DNA of 7,906 bases, from the NCBI GenBank assembly GCA_038250835.1, contig JBBSBY010000122.1, positions 1 to 7,906 on the forward strand. The letters run 5' to 3'. The position numbers and the translations under genes are program-made. Numbering within the stretch: the first letter of the stretch is position 1; every line of letters begins with the position of its first letter. Origin of the DNA: JBBSBY01 sp038250835. GTDB lineage: Bacteria > Desulfobacterota > Desulfomonilia > Desulfomonilales > Desulfomonilaceae. Below the pieces are notes generated by a model, which made no database searches, was not told the origin of the DNA, and saw nothing but the letters and a program-made list of their open reading frames with translations. Shown in pieces: positions 1-5,441 of the stretch.

Positions 1-230
1 GCTTCCATAGATTCAGCCGCAGTTCTAAGCAGAGATTCAGTACGTTGTCCCGCCTCATCTATTCTTCTGAGCAAACCATTCATTCTCATAGCTCGGGCTT
101 TGAACATATTGGCTGTTTGGTCCAAGAAAGAGCCGACAATGCCTGAGCTCGGCGGCAGGACGGTTATTTGGTCTGTCGGCTGTAAGGTGATCAACTCGGA
201 CGTAATCCGACTAGCGTCTCTCTTTGCCAT
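1..230 (-). CDS. Unrecognised protein, N-terminal part, runs off the left edge
   Basis: The frame opens at an ATG (228-230) and stays open for 76 codons to the window edge, so only the N-terminus is visible. It begins MAKRDASRITSELITLQ. A GGAGG ribosome-binding site lies seven bases upstream, inside the 12-base gap after the stop of the nuclease gene, so the two are almost certainly co-transcribed. After a Pro/Ser/Gly stretch near residues 30-36, residues from about 40 onward (DQTANMFKARAMRMNGLLRR and beyond) are rich in Arg, Glu, Ala and Leu and look alpha-helical, possibly coiled coil. I do not recognise the family. The position suggests a phage early or recombination-module gene, but that is inference from the neighbours only. 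Confidence 0.7.
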   Translation of the reverse strand, partial: MAKRDASRITSELITLQPTDQITVLPPSSGIVGSFLDQTANMFKARAMRMNGLLRRIDEAGQRTESLLRTAAESME

Positions 231-242
231 TTTATCCTCCTT

Positions 243-1008
243 CTACCATTCTTCACAGTGTTTAGCCCAGGCGCATTGAACACATTGCCAATCTTGGCGT
301 GGAAAGAACACTTCCCTTTGTATTCCGTTCCAAACGCTATAGAGCAGCTTAATAAAGCGATAGCGGTCATCTGCTGTGCGGCTGGTTTCATATCTCACCA
401 TGTCGGCTTCTTTGGTCTTTAGCAGCACATCCAGCCGGTAATTCAGCTCATCAGGATTGAAGCCCATGGATTCCGTAGCCAAAGGCGTAAGCGGTGAGTT
501 GTAGATTAGAGTCCACATTGCTTTGCGAGAGCTTCTTTGAGGCTGTCTTCAGGTCAACGAGCGTTACGCTGCCGTCATGTGATTCCTCTATCAGATCTAT
601 GTAGCCTTGAAACATGGGCAGCCCGCCGAGCGGTATTTCAAAGAATTCCTCAACACCGATGACCTGAGCGCTCGGGTCTGCCGACTCATGAAACACGGTA
701 AGCATATTCTTGGCTTTATCCATCAGTGCGTTATCGTTGTCCCCATTGAAGTATTTCACCTGCTTCGCCCGACGCCATGTATCTCGGTACACATCCACCA
801 TTTGGTGGGGTGTGAGCTCGTCCCCTTCCAGTCTTGTTTGATAGAAAGCCGCCACAGCTTCATGTATTGCCGAACCAAACGCCAATGCAACAGAAGTGAA
901 AGCGGGCGGGATATCGTCAATGTATTTGAATCGGTATTGGAGCGGGCAGCTCAGGTAGGTATTTACCTGGGAATACGACAAGTGATCGTGATCCTGTGCT
1001 GTTCTCAT
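243..1008 (-). pseudogene. Cas4/RecB-type PD-(D/E)XK exonuclease with an Fe-S cysteine set, split by one frameshift
   Basis: The start is ATG 1006-1008, preceded by AAGGAGGAG. The first frame carries an N-terminal Cys (residue 21, in SCPLQYRFKY), the helix His (H49, in GSAIHEA), the catalytic Asp D138 (GYID), D152-x-K154 (VDLKT) and the QxxxY motif (Q170, Y174). It then ends early at 451. The missing C-terminus lies in the next frame (243 to about 480): a beta-strand segment RLDVLLKTK, then C-x2-C-x5-C (CVQCAWAKHC) at the very end. Deleting one T from the TTT codon (complement of 481-483) joins them as LQLTAYALATESMGFNPDE, giving one 254-residue protein, the usual size for this family. Cas4, AddB and phage RecB-like nucleases use this N-terminal Cys plus C-terminal Cys triplet to hold a 4Fe-4S cluster and process DNA ends. 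There is no Cas neighbour, so a phage recombination role beside the annealing protein is likelier. A sequencing error could explain the break. Confidence 0.87.
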
Positions 1009-1136
1009 CTTCTCCTCCTTCCACGCAATTCCTTGGTTCGGTTGCGCCAATAGTTCCGCTGATTGACGAGTTTTCGGAGTTCACGGATCAGTTTCTTCTT
1101 CTTGGGTTTAGGGAATAAGTAAACAAATCTGAACAT
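1005..1136 (-). CDS. Small very basic protein, 43 residues, translationally coupled to the nuclease
   Basis: ATG 1134-1136 follows GGAGAAAAGAA, a fair ribosome-binding site. The product has PKPKKKK near its N-terminus, a central REL and LVNQRNYWRNR helix, and ends GRRRR; about 18 of 43 residues are Lys or Arg. The TGA stop (1005-1007) overlaps the nuclease ATG as ATGA, and the nuclease ribosome-binding site lies inside this gene, an arrangement typical of translational coupling. It probably binds nucleic acid or simply serves as a coupling cistron; I recognise no family. Conserved layout between genuine genes is the main support. The strongly basic C-terminus is partly forced by the embedded AGGAGGAG, so its composition should not be over-read. 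Confidence 0.6.
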   Translation of the reverse strand: MFRFVYLFPKPKKKKLIRELRKLVNQRNYWRNRTKELRGRRRR

Positions 1137-1156
1137 TTCTTTTCTCCAGTCTTGTA

Positions 1157-1187
1157 GCAGGACGGGTACGCAACTATAGCGTCCCGC
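1157..1187. repeat. Inverted repeat between the annealing-protein gene and the 43-residue gene
   Basis: The arms GCAGGACG (1157-1164) and CGTCCCGC (1180-1187) pair over eight positions, one of them a G-U wobble, around a 15-base loop containing CTATAG. It lies in the 87-base gap of the minus-strand operon. There is no T tract on either side, so it is not a clear intrinsic terminator. It may be an mRNA processing or stabilising stem. Confidence 0.4.
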
Positions 1188-1223
1188 CCCTGGAATTTAT
1201 TTGGTTGTGATTATGTGTTTGGC

Positions 1224-1901
1224 TTATGCGGCGACTTCGGTTTGCAAATAGCTAATCATCTTCGATGCGGATTCACGGGTGAGATCTTGGAATTTGGATG
1301 CATTCAGTGGGCGAAGCATAGACTCGATGTCTTCGTCCGTATAACGGGCTTTCTTGGTCAGTGCATACAGGGCTCGACACTGTGCTTGCGTAGCCTGACC
1401 GTCGGCATATTGGCGTGCTTGCGTTCCGTTGCCCCCCGGATCTATGCCGTCACTTGACGCTTTTGATCCCACTTTGCCGTTTCCATTGCCCTCGGGGAAC
1501 ACGGGTCCAGCCGGTTTGTTGTTGGTTTGCTCACTATTGGGCTCACCGGCGGTCACATGTGACACTTCCTCGGCTCCTGTGAATTCAAGCCCAAATCCAG
1601 CAAATCTTAACGCCCGAGCTACGCTTCTCGTCTCTGCCAGTTCGATAAGGCTCTCTGCCAGTCTAGCATCTCTTTGGCTGTTGGCGGTGCCATACCCTAC
1701 GAACTGGCCTTTGTTCGTAACGGCTGAGCATTTGAACACCGCATACTGGCCGTCCCAGCTTACCATCTCAGTTTGCAGGTTAAGGTTTTGGTTTTCCTCA
1801 TGTGCCAATCGAAGCCTGCCGCCGACAACGGGAAATACTTTGGTTTGGCCGTTTAGCTTTCTGGTGACGAGTTCGTCTTCTCGGAATCCATTCGTGCCCA
1901 T
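1224..1901 (-). CDS. Putative phage single-strand annealing protein (Rad52/Sak-like)
   Basis: This 225-residue protein starts at an ATG preceded by AAAGGAG with a seven-base spacer. Residues about 20-115 form the conserved domain: a KVFPVVGGRLRLAHE strand region, a central beta part (MVSWDGQYAVFKCSAVT), then an acidic and basic helix with ETRSVARALRFAGFG (90-104), close to the TRAxARAL / ETSAVGRAL signature of phage Rad52/Sak-type annealing proteins. Residues 118-168 are a Gly/Asn/Pro/Ser linker. Residues 169-222 (ATQAQCRALYALTKKARYT to LTRESASKMISYL) resemble a small helical C-terminal module seen on bacterial and phage DNA-binding proteins. Such proteins coat ssDNA and anneal it to homologous strands, usually beside an exonuclease, and here a RecB-like nuclease lies two genes downstream. 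The family call comes from motif memory and context; a profile search should decide it. Confidence 0.6.
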   Translation of the reverse strand: MGTNGFREDELVTRKLNGQTKVFPVVGGRLRLAHEENQNLNLQTEMVSWDGQYAVFKCSAVTNKGQFVGYGTANSQRDARLAESLIELAETRSVARALRFAGFGLEFTGAEEVSHVTAGEPNSEQTNNKPAGPVFPEGNGNGKVGSKASSDGIDPGGNGTQARQYADGQATQAQCRALYALTKKARYTDEDIESMLRPLNASKFQDLTRESASKMISYLQTEVAA

Positions 1902-1968
1902 ATTTGTGCTCCTTTCTTGATGTATTCTGTTTCTCTTTAGATTTAAGACGTGTGCGGGCGTACACGTA

Positions 1969-2115
1969 TCATAATCGCTTTAGTGCTTGGTATCCGCCGA
2001 GGGCTACTGCGGCCAGATCGTCAATGGGACCTGGAATCGGGTTGAAAATGATGTAAAGCAGGGCCAGGAGAATGATCCATCCAATCCCTCCTTGATCACG
2101 ATTTATGCCGTTCAT
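1969..2115 (-). CDS. Small membrane protein, 48 residues, DUF1232/YkvA-like
   Basis: ATG 2113-2115 follows GGGAGGTGTTCCC, a strong ribosome-binding site. The product has one hydrophobic segment, GIGWIILLALLYIIFNPIP (about residues 10-28), then GPIDDLAAVALGGYQALKRL. The order hydrophobic-Pro-Ile-Pro-Gly-x-Ile-Asp-Asp-Leu-Ala-Val-Ala-Leu-Gly recalls the core of DUF1232 (YkvA) membrane proteins, in which a Pro-rich turn precedes a D-D-L/A motif, but it is about half their length. It leads the minus-strand cluster, 67 bases ahead of the annealing protein, and may share its promoter. The function is unknown. Confidence 0.72.
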   Translation of the reverse strand: MNGINRDQGGIGWIILLALLYIIFNPIPGPIDDLAAVALGGYQALKRL

Positions 2116-2211
2116 GGGAACACCTCCCTGCGTACGTATTTCTTTTGTCTATCCTTCAATTAAACCCTCTTACCCTCAAATATATAGAAGAAGGGAAGAT
2201 GCAGGCGGGTG

Positions 2212-2240
2212 TTACGACCCCGTATGTATCGTTCTATAAT
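2212..2240 (+). promoter_or_regulatory. Sigma70-like promoter, perfect -10
   Basis: TTACGA (2212-2217) and TATAAT (2235-2240) are separated by exactly 17 bases. The -10 is consensus; the -35 matches at only three of six positions. It faces the plus-strand region and lies about 60 bases ahead of a possible 48-codon frame at 2300. It also lies in the divergent gap from the minus-strand phage cluster. Confidence 0.4.
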
Positions 2241-2299
2241 GATGGGAGACGATTGGACTAGGAATCGGCAAGACACTGTCAGATTACCGAGGAGAGAGA

Positions 2300-2446
2300 A
2301 TGTCGACCCATAAGAGAACCTCCCCGTGTGGGGCATGGCCAGACGCACCAGCAGCTTCACAAATGCGCATCTTTCGTTTCCAGACAAGACCGTGCTTGCA
2401 TCAGCCTCCATTTCACGGCTCGAACTTGGTTGCGGTATGGTTGTGA
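2300..2446 (+). CDS. Possible 48-residue protein, unrecognised
   Basis: An ATG preceded by GAGGAGAG opens a 48-codon frame (starts MSTHKRTSPCGAW, ends SNLVAVWL) about 60 bases after a promoter with a perfect TATAAT. The product is rich in Pro, Ala, Arg and His with two Cys, shows no motif I know, and has no clear codon-usage signature. The support is the promoter, ribosome-binding site and ATG in the right order. It could equally be a chance frame in a decayed intergenic region. Confidence 0.25.
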   Translation: MSTHKRTSPCGAWPDAPAASQMRIFRFQTRPCLHQPPFHGSNLVAVWL

Positions 2447-2485
2447 CATTGAACTATGAACTTCCAAGGGCTCTGACGTGCTAGT

Positions 2486-2545
2486 GGAGGAGGCTAAGTG
2501 TCGATCGATCCGATTGAAGATTATAATTTTCTTATGATTCTATGA
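2486..2545 (+). other. Fifteen-codon frame with a strong ribosome-binding site (leader peptide or gene stub)
   Basis: GGAGGAGG (2486-2493) is followed four bases later by GTG (2498), which opens MSIDPIEDYNFLMIL and then stops at TGA (2543-2545). A consensus TATAAT (2522-2527) lies inside the frame. The LMIL-coding stretch is shared as a 13-base identity with 4078-4090. A truncated gene start or a leader peptide are both possible; neither is proven. Confidence 0.22.
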
Positions 2546-2584
2546 GTCAAAATCACACGATATTTCCATATATTTCCGATAATA

Positions 2585-2712
2585 TTGAAACAAACTTCTG
2601 TTATCGAGATCTATATTATTTAGAACCAAGGAGGTTCTAAGCGTTCTATTGAGCAAGAAATCGTCGAAGATATCCGACATTGGGAGGTATTCAGATTTAA
2701 AAACGGACCTTC
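2585..2712 (+). pseudogene. Decayed copy of the EVWP/PEFK small-protein gene
   Basis: This stretch is homologous to the intact gene at 3288 and to its leader. Both begin TTGAAACAAAC (2585 and 3231), share TTAGAACCAAGGAG (2620-2633 and 3265-3278) and ACATTGGGAGG (2677-2687 and 3323-3333), and have the same spacing to within one base. Translated, it reads RSIEQEIVEDIRHWEVFRFK against MSIKKEIVDDIKHWEGFSFK. The start codon position is CGT (2642-2644) instead of ATG, a stop (TAG 2621-2623) lies just upstream in frame, and similarity ends near 2712, before the EVWP core. The ribosome-binding site survives without a usable start. It is best read as a truncated, start-less duplicate; the zinc-ribbon gene begins just beyond it. 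Confidence 0.75.
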
Positions 2713-2754
2713 CTTCGTCTCGCTTGATATGGTAGGGGTTGAGGCAAGGAGACA

Positions 2755-2961
2755 ATGGAATACGAACCCTTCAAAACAGAGGCAAAAATTGACCCGAGAA
2801 GACCAACTTCAACCAGGGCAGTGCTCGAATCGAACTTCAAATGCCCAAAGTGCACGCACATCTTTATGGAGTCGAAACTCTTCCCAGATTTCGAGTGTCC
2901 GAACTGTCTTTACAGAGCAAGGTGGGTATGGCATGTGGACAAGCCCAATGGAGCTGACTGA
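2755..2961 (+). CDS. Small zinc-ribbon protein, 68 residues
   Basis: ATG 2755 follows CAAGGAGACA, a good site with a short spacer. The first 28 residues are polar and carry a DPRRPTSTR stretch. Then come C30-x2-C33 (FKCPKC) and C48-x2-C51 (FECPNC) with a 14-residue loop, the pattern of a single treble-clef or zinc-ribbon knuckle that binds one Zn. The tail is LYRARWVWHVDKPNGAD. No catalytic domain is present, so a role in protein or nucleic-acid binding is the usual guess for such proteins. It resembles the FmdB gene about 770 bases downstream only in having two CPxC knuckles. A longer overlapping frame from 2729 lacks any motif, and the cysteine pairs identify this as the real one. The exact family is unknown. 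Confidence 0.72.
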   Translation: MEYEPFKTEAKIDPRRPTSTRAVLESNFKCPKCTHIFMESKLFPDFECPNCLYRARWVWHVDKPNGAD

Positions 2962-3230
2962 GGAGATAAGAAGGGATAGACAGTTCTCGCACTTGGCGGA
3001 GGTTGATAGAAGAAATTCTGGCACAGTGCTCATTTCCCGGAAGAGTCATGTGACCCTCCGTGAAATGTTCATGAAAGAAGCTCTGGTAAAGTGTTTACGG
3101 ATAGACCAATACCAAAGGCCGTTTACGGTGATCCCCTTTTTCTTTACCGAACACAGACTGGTGCTCGGACCCAAATCACCTGACAAGATTAACTGACAAA
3201 AGAAGTTATTACAATAGTTCTGGAATGATT
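2962..3230 (+). other. Intergenic stretch without a supported gene
   Basis: The plus strand has an open frame ending at 3196 whose distal part could start at ATG 3065 and give a 43-residue product (MFMKEALVKCLRIDQYQRP at its N-terminus), but no ribosome-binding site precedes it. No terminator is visible after the zinc-ribbon gene. I see nothing else I can support. Confidence 0.5.
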
Positions 3231-3287
3231 TTGAAACAAACAGCTCTGCCTGATGTCTACCTTATTAGAACCAAGGAGATTCAACAT

Positions 3288-3494
3288 ATGTCCATTAAAA
3301 AAGAAATCGTGGACGACATCAAACATTGGGAGGGATTCAGCTTCAAAATTCAAGATAGACCGTTCATGGAAGTTTGGCCGGATGATGACTTTGGGGACTG
3401 GGTGACAGCCGATGAGGATAGGCCCAGGAACATAATCTGCCACACGCCGGAATTCAAAACCACCCCATACTGCGGCGTGGATTACATCCAATAA
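3288..3494 (+). CDS. Unrecognised 68-residue protein of the EVWP/PEFK family (copy A, intact)
   Basis: ATG 3288 was chosen because AAGGAG (3273-3278) lies nine bases upstream and the product then aligns at its first residue (MSI) with the paralogue at 6273 (MSV). An ATG at 3225 in the same frame has no ribosome-binding site. Residues 1-20 are a charged helix (KKEIVDDIKHWEGF). Residues 28-64 form the conserved core: EVWPDDDFGDWV, EDRPRNIIC (C51), TPEFKTTPYCG (C62). The two Cys, the Trp pair and the acidic turn are kept in the other copy. There is no signal peptide or membrane segment, so it is probably cytoplasmic. I know no family with this pattern, and two Cys are too few for a classical zinc knuckle unless it dimerises. 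A terminator-like hairpin follows 35 bases after the stop, suggesting a monocistronic unit. Confidence 0.78.
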   Translation: MSIKKEIVDDIKHWEGFSFKIQDRPFMEVWPDDDFGDWVTADEDRPRNIICHTPEFKTTPYCGVDYIQ

Positions 3495-3529
3495 TTGTAT
3501 AACCGAGTGTCTTGGGGTAAACGCTATCT

Positions 3530-3553
3530 GAGCAAGGCTTTTGCCCTTTTTTT
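3530..3553 (+). terminator. Weak intrinsic-terminator-like hairpin after copy A
   Basis: GAGCAAGGC, TTTT, then GCC and CTTTTTTT: a short stem (GGC/GCC, or GCAA/TTGC in an alternative fold) is followed by a run of seven T at 3547-3553. It lies 35-60 bases after the stop at 3494. The stem is weak, so termination may be partial. Confidence 0.45.
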
Positions 3554-3733
3554 GACTTAAATAAGATGGGCTATGGATTCTACTCAATTCCATGCAACAT
3601 CTGTATAAGCATCATGACAAAGCCGCAACAGGCAATGCTTTGCCGAGCAGATTCAATAGCCTATTGTAAGAAATGCCCTGCGGATTCACTCCTGCGGGTT
3701 CCATTTACAAGCCAATCTCAACGGGAGCTCAAA

Positions 3734-3994
3734 ATGCCGATTTATGAATACCGGTGCGAGAAGTGCGGTAAGGAATTTGAGGAATGGCAGAAATTCTCAG
3801 ACCCTGTAGTTGATAAATGCCCGACTTGCGGAGGAAGGTCACGGAAATTGATCTCGCGTTCCACGTTCGCGCTCAAGGGAACCGGATGGTACGTTACGGA
3901 TTACGGAAGAAAAGACAGTAGTTCTTCTGGACAGACTCCGCCCAAGAAAGAATGTTCCTCGGAGACCAAGATCCCGAGCTCGGATGCCGGATAG
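3734..3994 (+). CDS. FmdB-family zinc-ribbon protein
   Basis: The start MPIYEYRCEKCGKEF is diagnostic of the FmdB / Zn-ribbon_8 family (TIGR02605/PF09723): C8-x2-C11 and C29-x2-C32 bind one zinc, and CPTCGG closes the ribbon. Residues 33-58 (RKLISRSTFALKGTGWYVTDY) are the standard extension, and the Ser/Lys/Pro-rich tail (RKDSSSSGQTPPKKE onward) is typical and disordered. The length of 86 residues is normal. GGGAG lies six bases before ATG 3734; the frame is open upstream to 3566, but that portion lacks family similarity. The family was named for a putative regulator of formamidase and amidase genes, but the general role is not established. It is an intact, ordinary chromosomal gene, unlike the phage-type genes at the ends of the window. 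Confidence 0.92.
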   Translation: MPIYEYRCEKCGKEFEEWQKFSDPVVDKCPTCGGRSRKLISRSTFALKGTGWYVTDYGRKDSSSSGQTPPKKECSSETKIPSSDAG

Positions 3995-4101
3995 AGGTCA
4001 AACCGTTCATGGCAATGCCTCCTTTCGTGCGTGCTTCTTTTGATCTATCAATGAAAACCCTCAAGCCGATAAATATATTCTTATGATTCTGAAGGGATAT
4101 G

Positions 4102-4138
4102 ATGGCACCGAGGCGGTACTTGGCAGTTCGGGTGCCAT
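4102..4138. repeat. Perfect 8-base inverted repeat in the leader of the 75-residue gene
   Basis: ATGGCACC (4102-4109) and GGTGCCAT (4131-4138) pair perfectly around a 21-base loop. It lies about 70 bases before the ATG at 4206. It could be an operator or an RNA stem in the 5' leader. No T tract follows, so it is not a terminator. Confidence 0.4.
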
Positions 4139-4205
4139 GAACCGGATCGCAGAACGGGAAACATCGTCCAGTCGCAGTTGTCAAACCTTACAAAGAGGTG
4201 AAGCC

Positions 4206-4433
4206 ATGAAAACGTACCGATTTGTTACTTCGTCACATCATGACGTTTCGGCTGAAACGGTTGATGAGGCTATGGAGTCCTTCAATGAGATGAGACTGAA
4301 AGGACTTTCGCCCCAACTTGACAAGGTCATCCGTGTAGAGGTCGAGGGCGAAGAAGGACACTACATCCGGGTGGATCACGCTCTGCGGGCCGGAGATCTG
4401 GACGCAAGAAAGGAGGCACAGTTACTACACTAG
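4206..4433 (+). CDS. Unrecognised 75-residue protein upstream of the GlsB-like gene
   Basis: ATG 4206 follows AAGAGGTGAAGCC, an acceptable ribosome-binding site. The frame is open upstream to 4083, but that part lacks a good site and has a low-complexity Ser/Arg/Gln/Thr look, so the shorter start is preferred. The product opens with a strand-like KTYRFVTSSHHDVSAETVDE, continues with a helix EAMESFNEMRLKG, then KVIRVEVEGEEGHYIRVDHA, and ends with a charged helix (LDARKEAQ). This alternation suggests a small alpha/beta fold, with no Cys and no membrane segment. It lies 51 bases ahead of the GlsB-like gene on the same strand, so the two may be co-transcribed. The function is unknown. Confidence 0.7.
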   Translation: MKTYRFVTSSHHDVSAETVDEAMESFNEMRLKGLSPQLDKVIRVEVEGEEGHYIRVDHALRAGDLDARKEAQLLH

Positions 4434-4484
4434 TCGGCGCAAACGACTTGCGGCGGCGGGTCAAGTTACGAACAGGAGAATGCA

Positions 4485-4730
4485 ATGGGAATTTTAGCGT
4501 GGATAGTAATGGGGTTGATTGCCGGTCTTCTAGCCAAACTTATTCTTCCGGGAAGGGATCCCGGTGGACTAATTATAACCATAATCATCGGAATAGTGGG
4601 TGCAGTCCTAGGTGGGTATATCGGCACGTATCTTGGTTGGGGAGCAGTAACTGGTTTTGATCTGCGGAGTATTGGCATTGCAATTGGAGGAGCAATTTTA
4701 CTCTTGATCGGATACCGGTTCATCAGATGA
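4485..4730 (+). CDS. GlsB/YeaQ/YmgE-family small membrane protein
   Basis: The 81-residue product starts MGILAWIVMGLIAGLLAKL and contains ILPGRDPGGLIITIIIGIVGAVLGGYIG, the signature of the transglycosylase-associated / GlsB-YeaQ family. Three hydrophobic segments are visible (about residues 3-21, 29-50 and 60-79), with the invariant PG-[RK]DPGG loop between the first two and Gly-rich packing in the second. It ends with YRFIR. Length and layout match the family exactly. ATG follows AACAGGAGAATGCA. Family members sit in the cytoplasmic membrane and are commonly induced by general stress; their biochemical activity is not established. An inverted repeat about 80 bases after the stop may mark the transcript end. 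Confidence 0.93.
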   Translation: MGILAWIVMGLIAGLLAKLILPGRDPGGLIITIIIGIVGAVLGGYIGTYLGWGAVTGFDLRSIGIAIGGAILLLIGYRFIR

Positions 4731-4756
4731 TTACTAAAAACCGCTGCAAATGATCA

Positions 4757-4768
4757 ATTCCATGGAAT
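4757..4768. repeat. Perfect 12-base palindrome
   Basis: ATTCCATGGAAT is fully self-complementary. It lies 27 bases after the GlsB-like stop. A dimeric regulator site is possible, but there is no promoter beside it, and such palindromes also occur by chance. Confidence 0.25.
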
Positions 4769-4801
4769 CTCGGTCAATCTTCGAAGGGTTCTTCGAGGAT
4801 T

Positions 4802-4835
4802 CTCGTTAGTGCTACGAGTTATCAGTTAGCGTAGC
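4802..4835. repeat. Two overlapping, mutually exclusive hairpins after the GlsB-like gene
   Basis: CTCGT (4802-4806) pairs with ACGAG (4814-4818), while GCTACG (4811-4816) pairs with CGTAGC (4830-4835). The second arm of the first stem overlaps the first arm of the second, so only one can form at a time. The region then reads TGTCTGTCTTC, which is T-rich but not a clean T tract. It may be a weak terminator for the preceding gene. Confidence 0.35.
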
Positions 4836-5049
4836 TGTCTGTCTTCACATGTCTTTCTGGTCATGGGTTCCGTTCAGCCAGAGAGGGTCCAAATCCGCCC
4901 ATAAACGAAAATAGACGAGAAGGCACCTGAGACGCGAAATGCGTGATGTTCTTATTCGGGGTATGCTGAGGTATTCGAAAAATCTTTTCGTTTGCGAATT
5001 TCGTTCTCCTTGACCGACAAACAGCACAGGTTCTCGCTCCTGAGGAGAG
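4836..5049 (+). other. Intergenic stretch without a supported gene
   Basis: With the sequence just before it, the gap between 4730 and 5050 is about 320 bases. Apart from the palindrome and hairpins listed separately, it holds a small stem CGAAAA / TTTTCG (4976-4981 and 4985-4990) and several very short frames without ribosome-binding sites. I see no RNA gene or promoter that I can support. Confidence 0.45.
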
Positions 5050-5232
5050 ATGAAAAGCTTTGAGCGTGCAAGAAATAATTTGCTCATTCAAGGAAGCACG
5101 CTTATTGGTCAGAAAAGTAATAATTCTCTTTCAAAGGGTGAGCGCTCCTTAGGCTTCACAAGAGACGGATTTGATTCTTGTGGATTTCATTATGGTGAGA
5201 TCGGCAGGATATTCGGTGGGCTCATGGGATAA
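5050..5232 (+). CDS. Possible 60-residue protein, unrecognised
   Basis: GAGGAGAG immediately precedes ATG 5050; the spacer is very short but workable. The 60-residue product opens MKSFERARNNLLIQGSTLIG and ends with DSCGFHYGEIGRIFGGLMG. The C-terminal 25 residues are Gly, Asp and aromatic rich with one Cys, a look not typical of chance frames. The opposite strand holds two overlapping longer frames with no motif, which I read as shadows. No promoter is convincing. It may be a real small gene or a fragment; function unknown. Confidence 0.4.
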   Translation: MKSFERARNNLLIQGSTLIGQKSNNSLSKGERSLGFTRDGFDSCGFHYGEIGRIFGGLMG

Positions 5233-5441
5233 AATCGGTAGATTGACGATGAAAAATGCTGGGAGCGGCTTATAATGAAGACTTCTGCAAACACGCCTGC
5301 TCAGCCGCCGCTATTAACCCGAACTCTCTTTATCAGATGCATGGAGCACTCCATTGAAATCATTCAGCCATGCCCTATTCTGGTTAATTTTATCGGCCTG
5401 ATCTTTACTATGAGTTTCCGGATCTGTATCTATGTTGGTTA

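Noticed and set aside
607..1053. Long plus-strand frame opposite the nuclease
   Set aside because: It is antisense to a gene with clear catalytic motifs, and its Cys/His/Ile-rich product has no similarity to anything known.
1429..1920. 163-codon plus-strand frame opposite the annealing protein
   Set aside because: It is a shadow of a well supported minus-strand gene, with Pro/Ser/Leu-rich composition and no ribosome-binding site.
2160..2411. 83-codon minus-strand frame
   Set aside because: It has no ribosome-binding site and no motif, and overlaps the promoter and possible small gene on the plus strand.
2729..3196. 155-codon plus-strand frame overlapping the zinc-ribbon gene
   Set aside because: Its product is rich in Arg, Ser, Gln and Thr with no motif; the shorter frame at 2755 has a ribosome-binding site and paired CPxC knuckles. 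Its first part belongs to the decayed copy B.
3566..3733. Longer N-terminus for the FmdB protein
   Set aside because: FmdB proteins begin MP[IT]YEYRC, which matches ATG 3734 exactly; the upstream residues have no family similarity.
4083..4205. Longer N-terminus for the 75-residue protein
   Set aside because: There is no ribosome-binding site before ATG 4083, the added residues look non-structural, and AAGAGGTG sits properly before ATG 4206.
4845..5091. Two overlapping minus-strand frames of 76 and 80 codons
   Set aside because: They overlap each other in different frames, lack recognisable motifs, and have no convincing ribosome-binding site.
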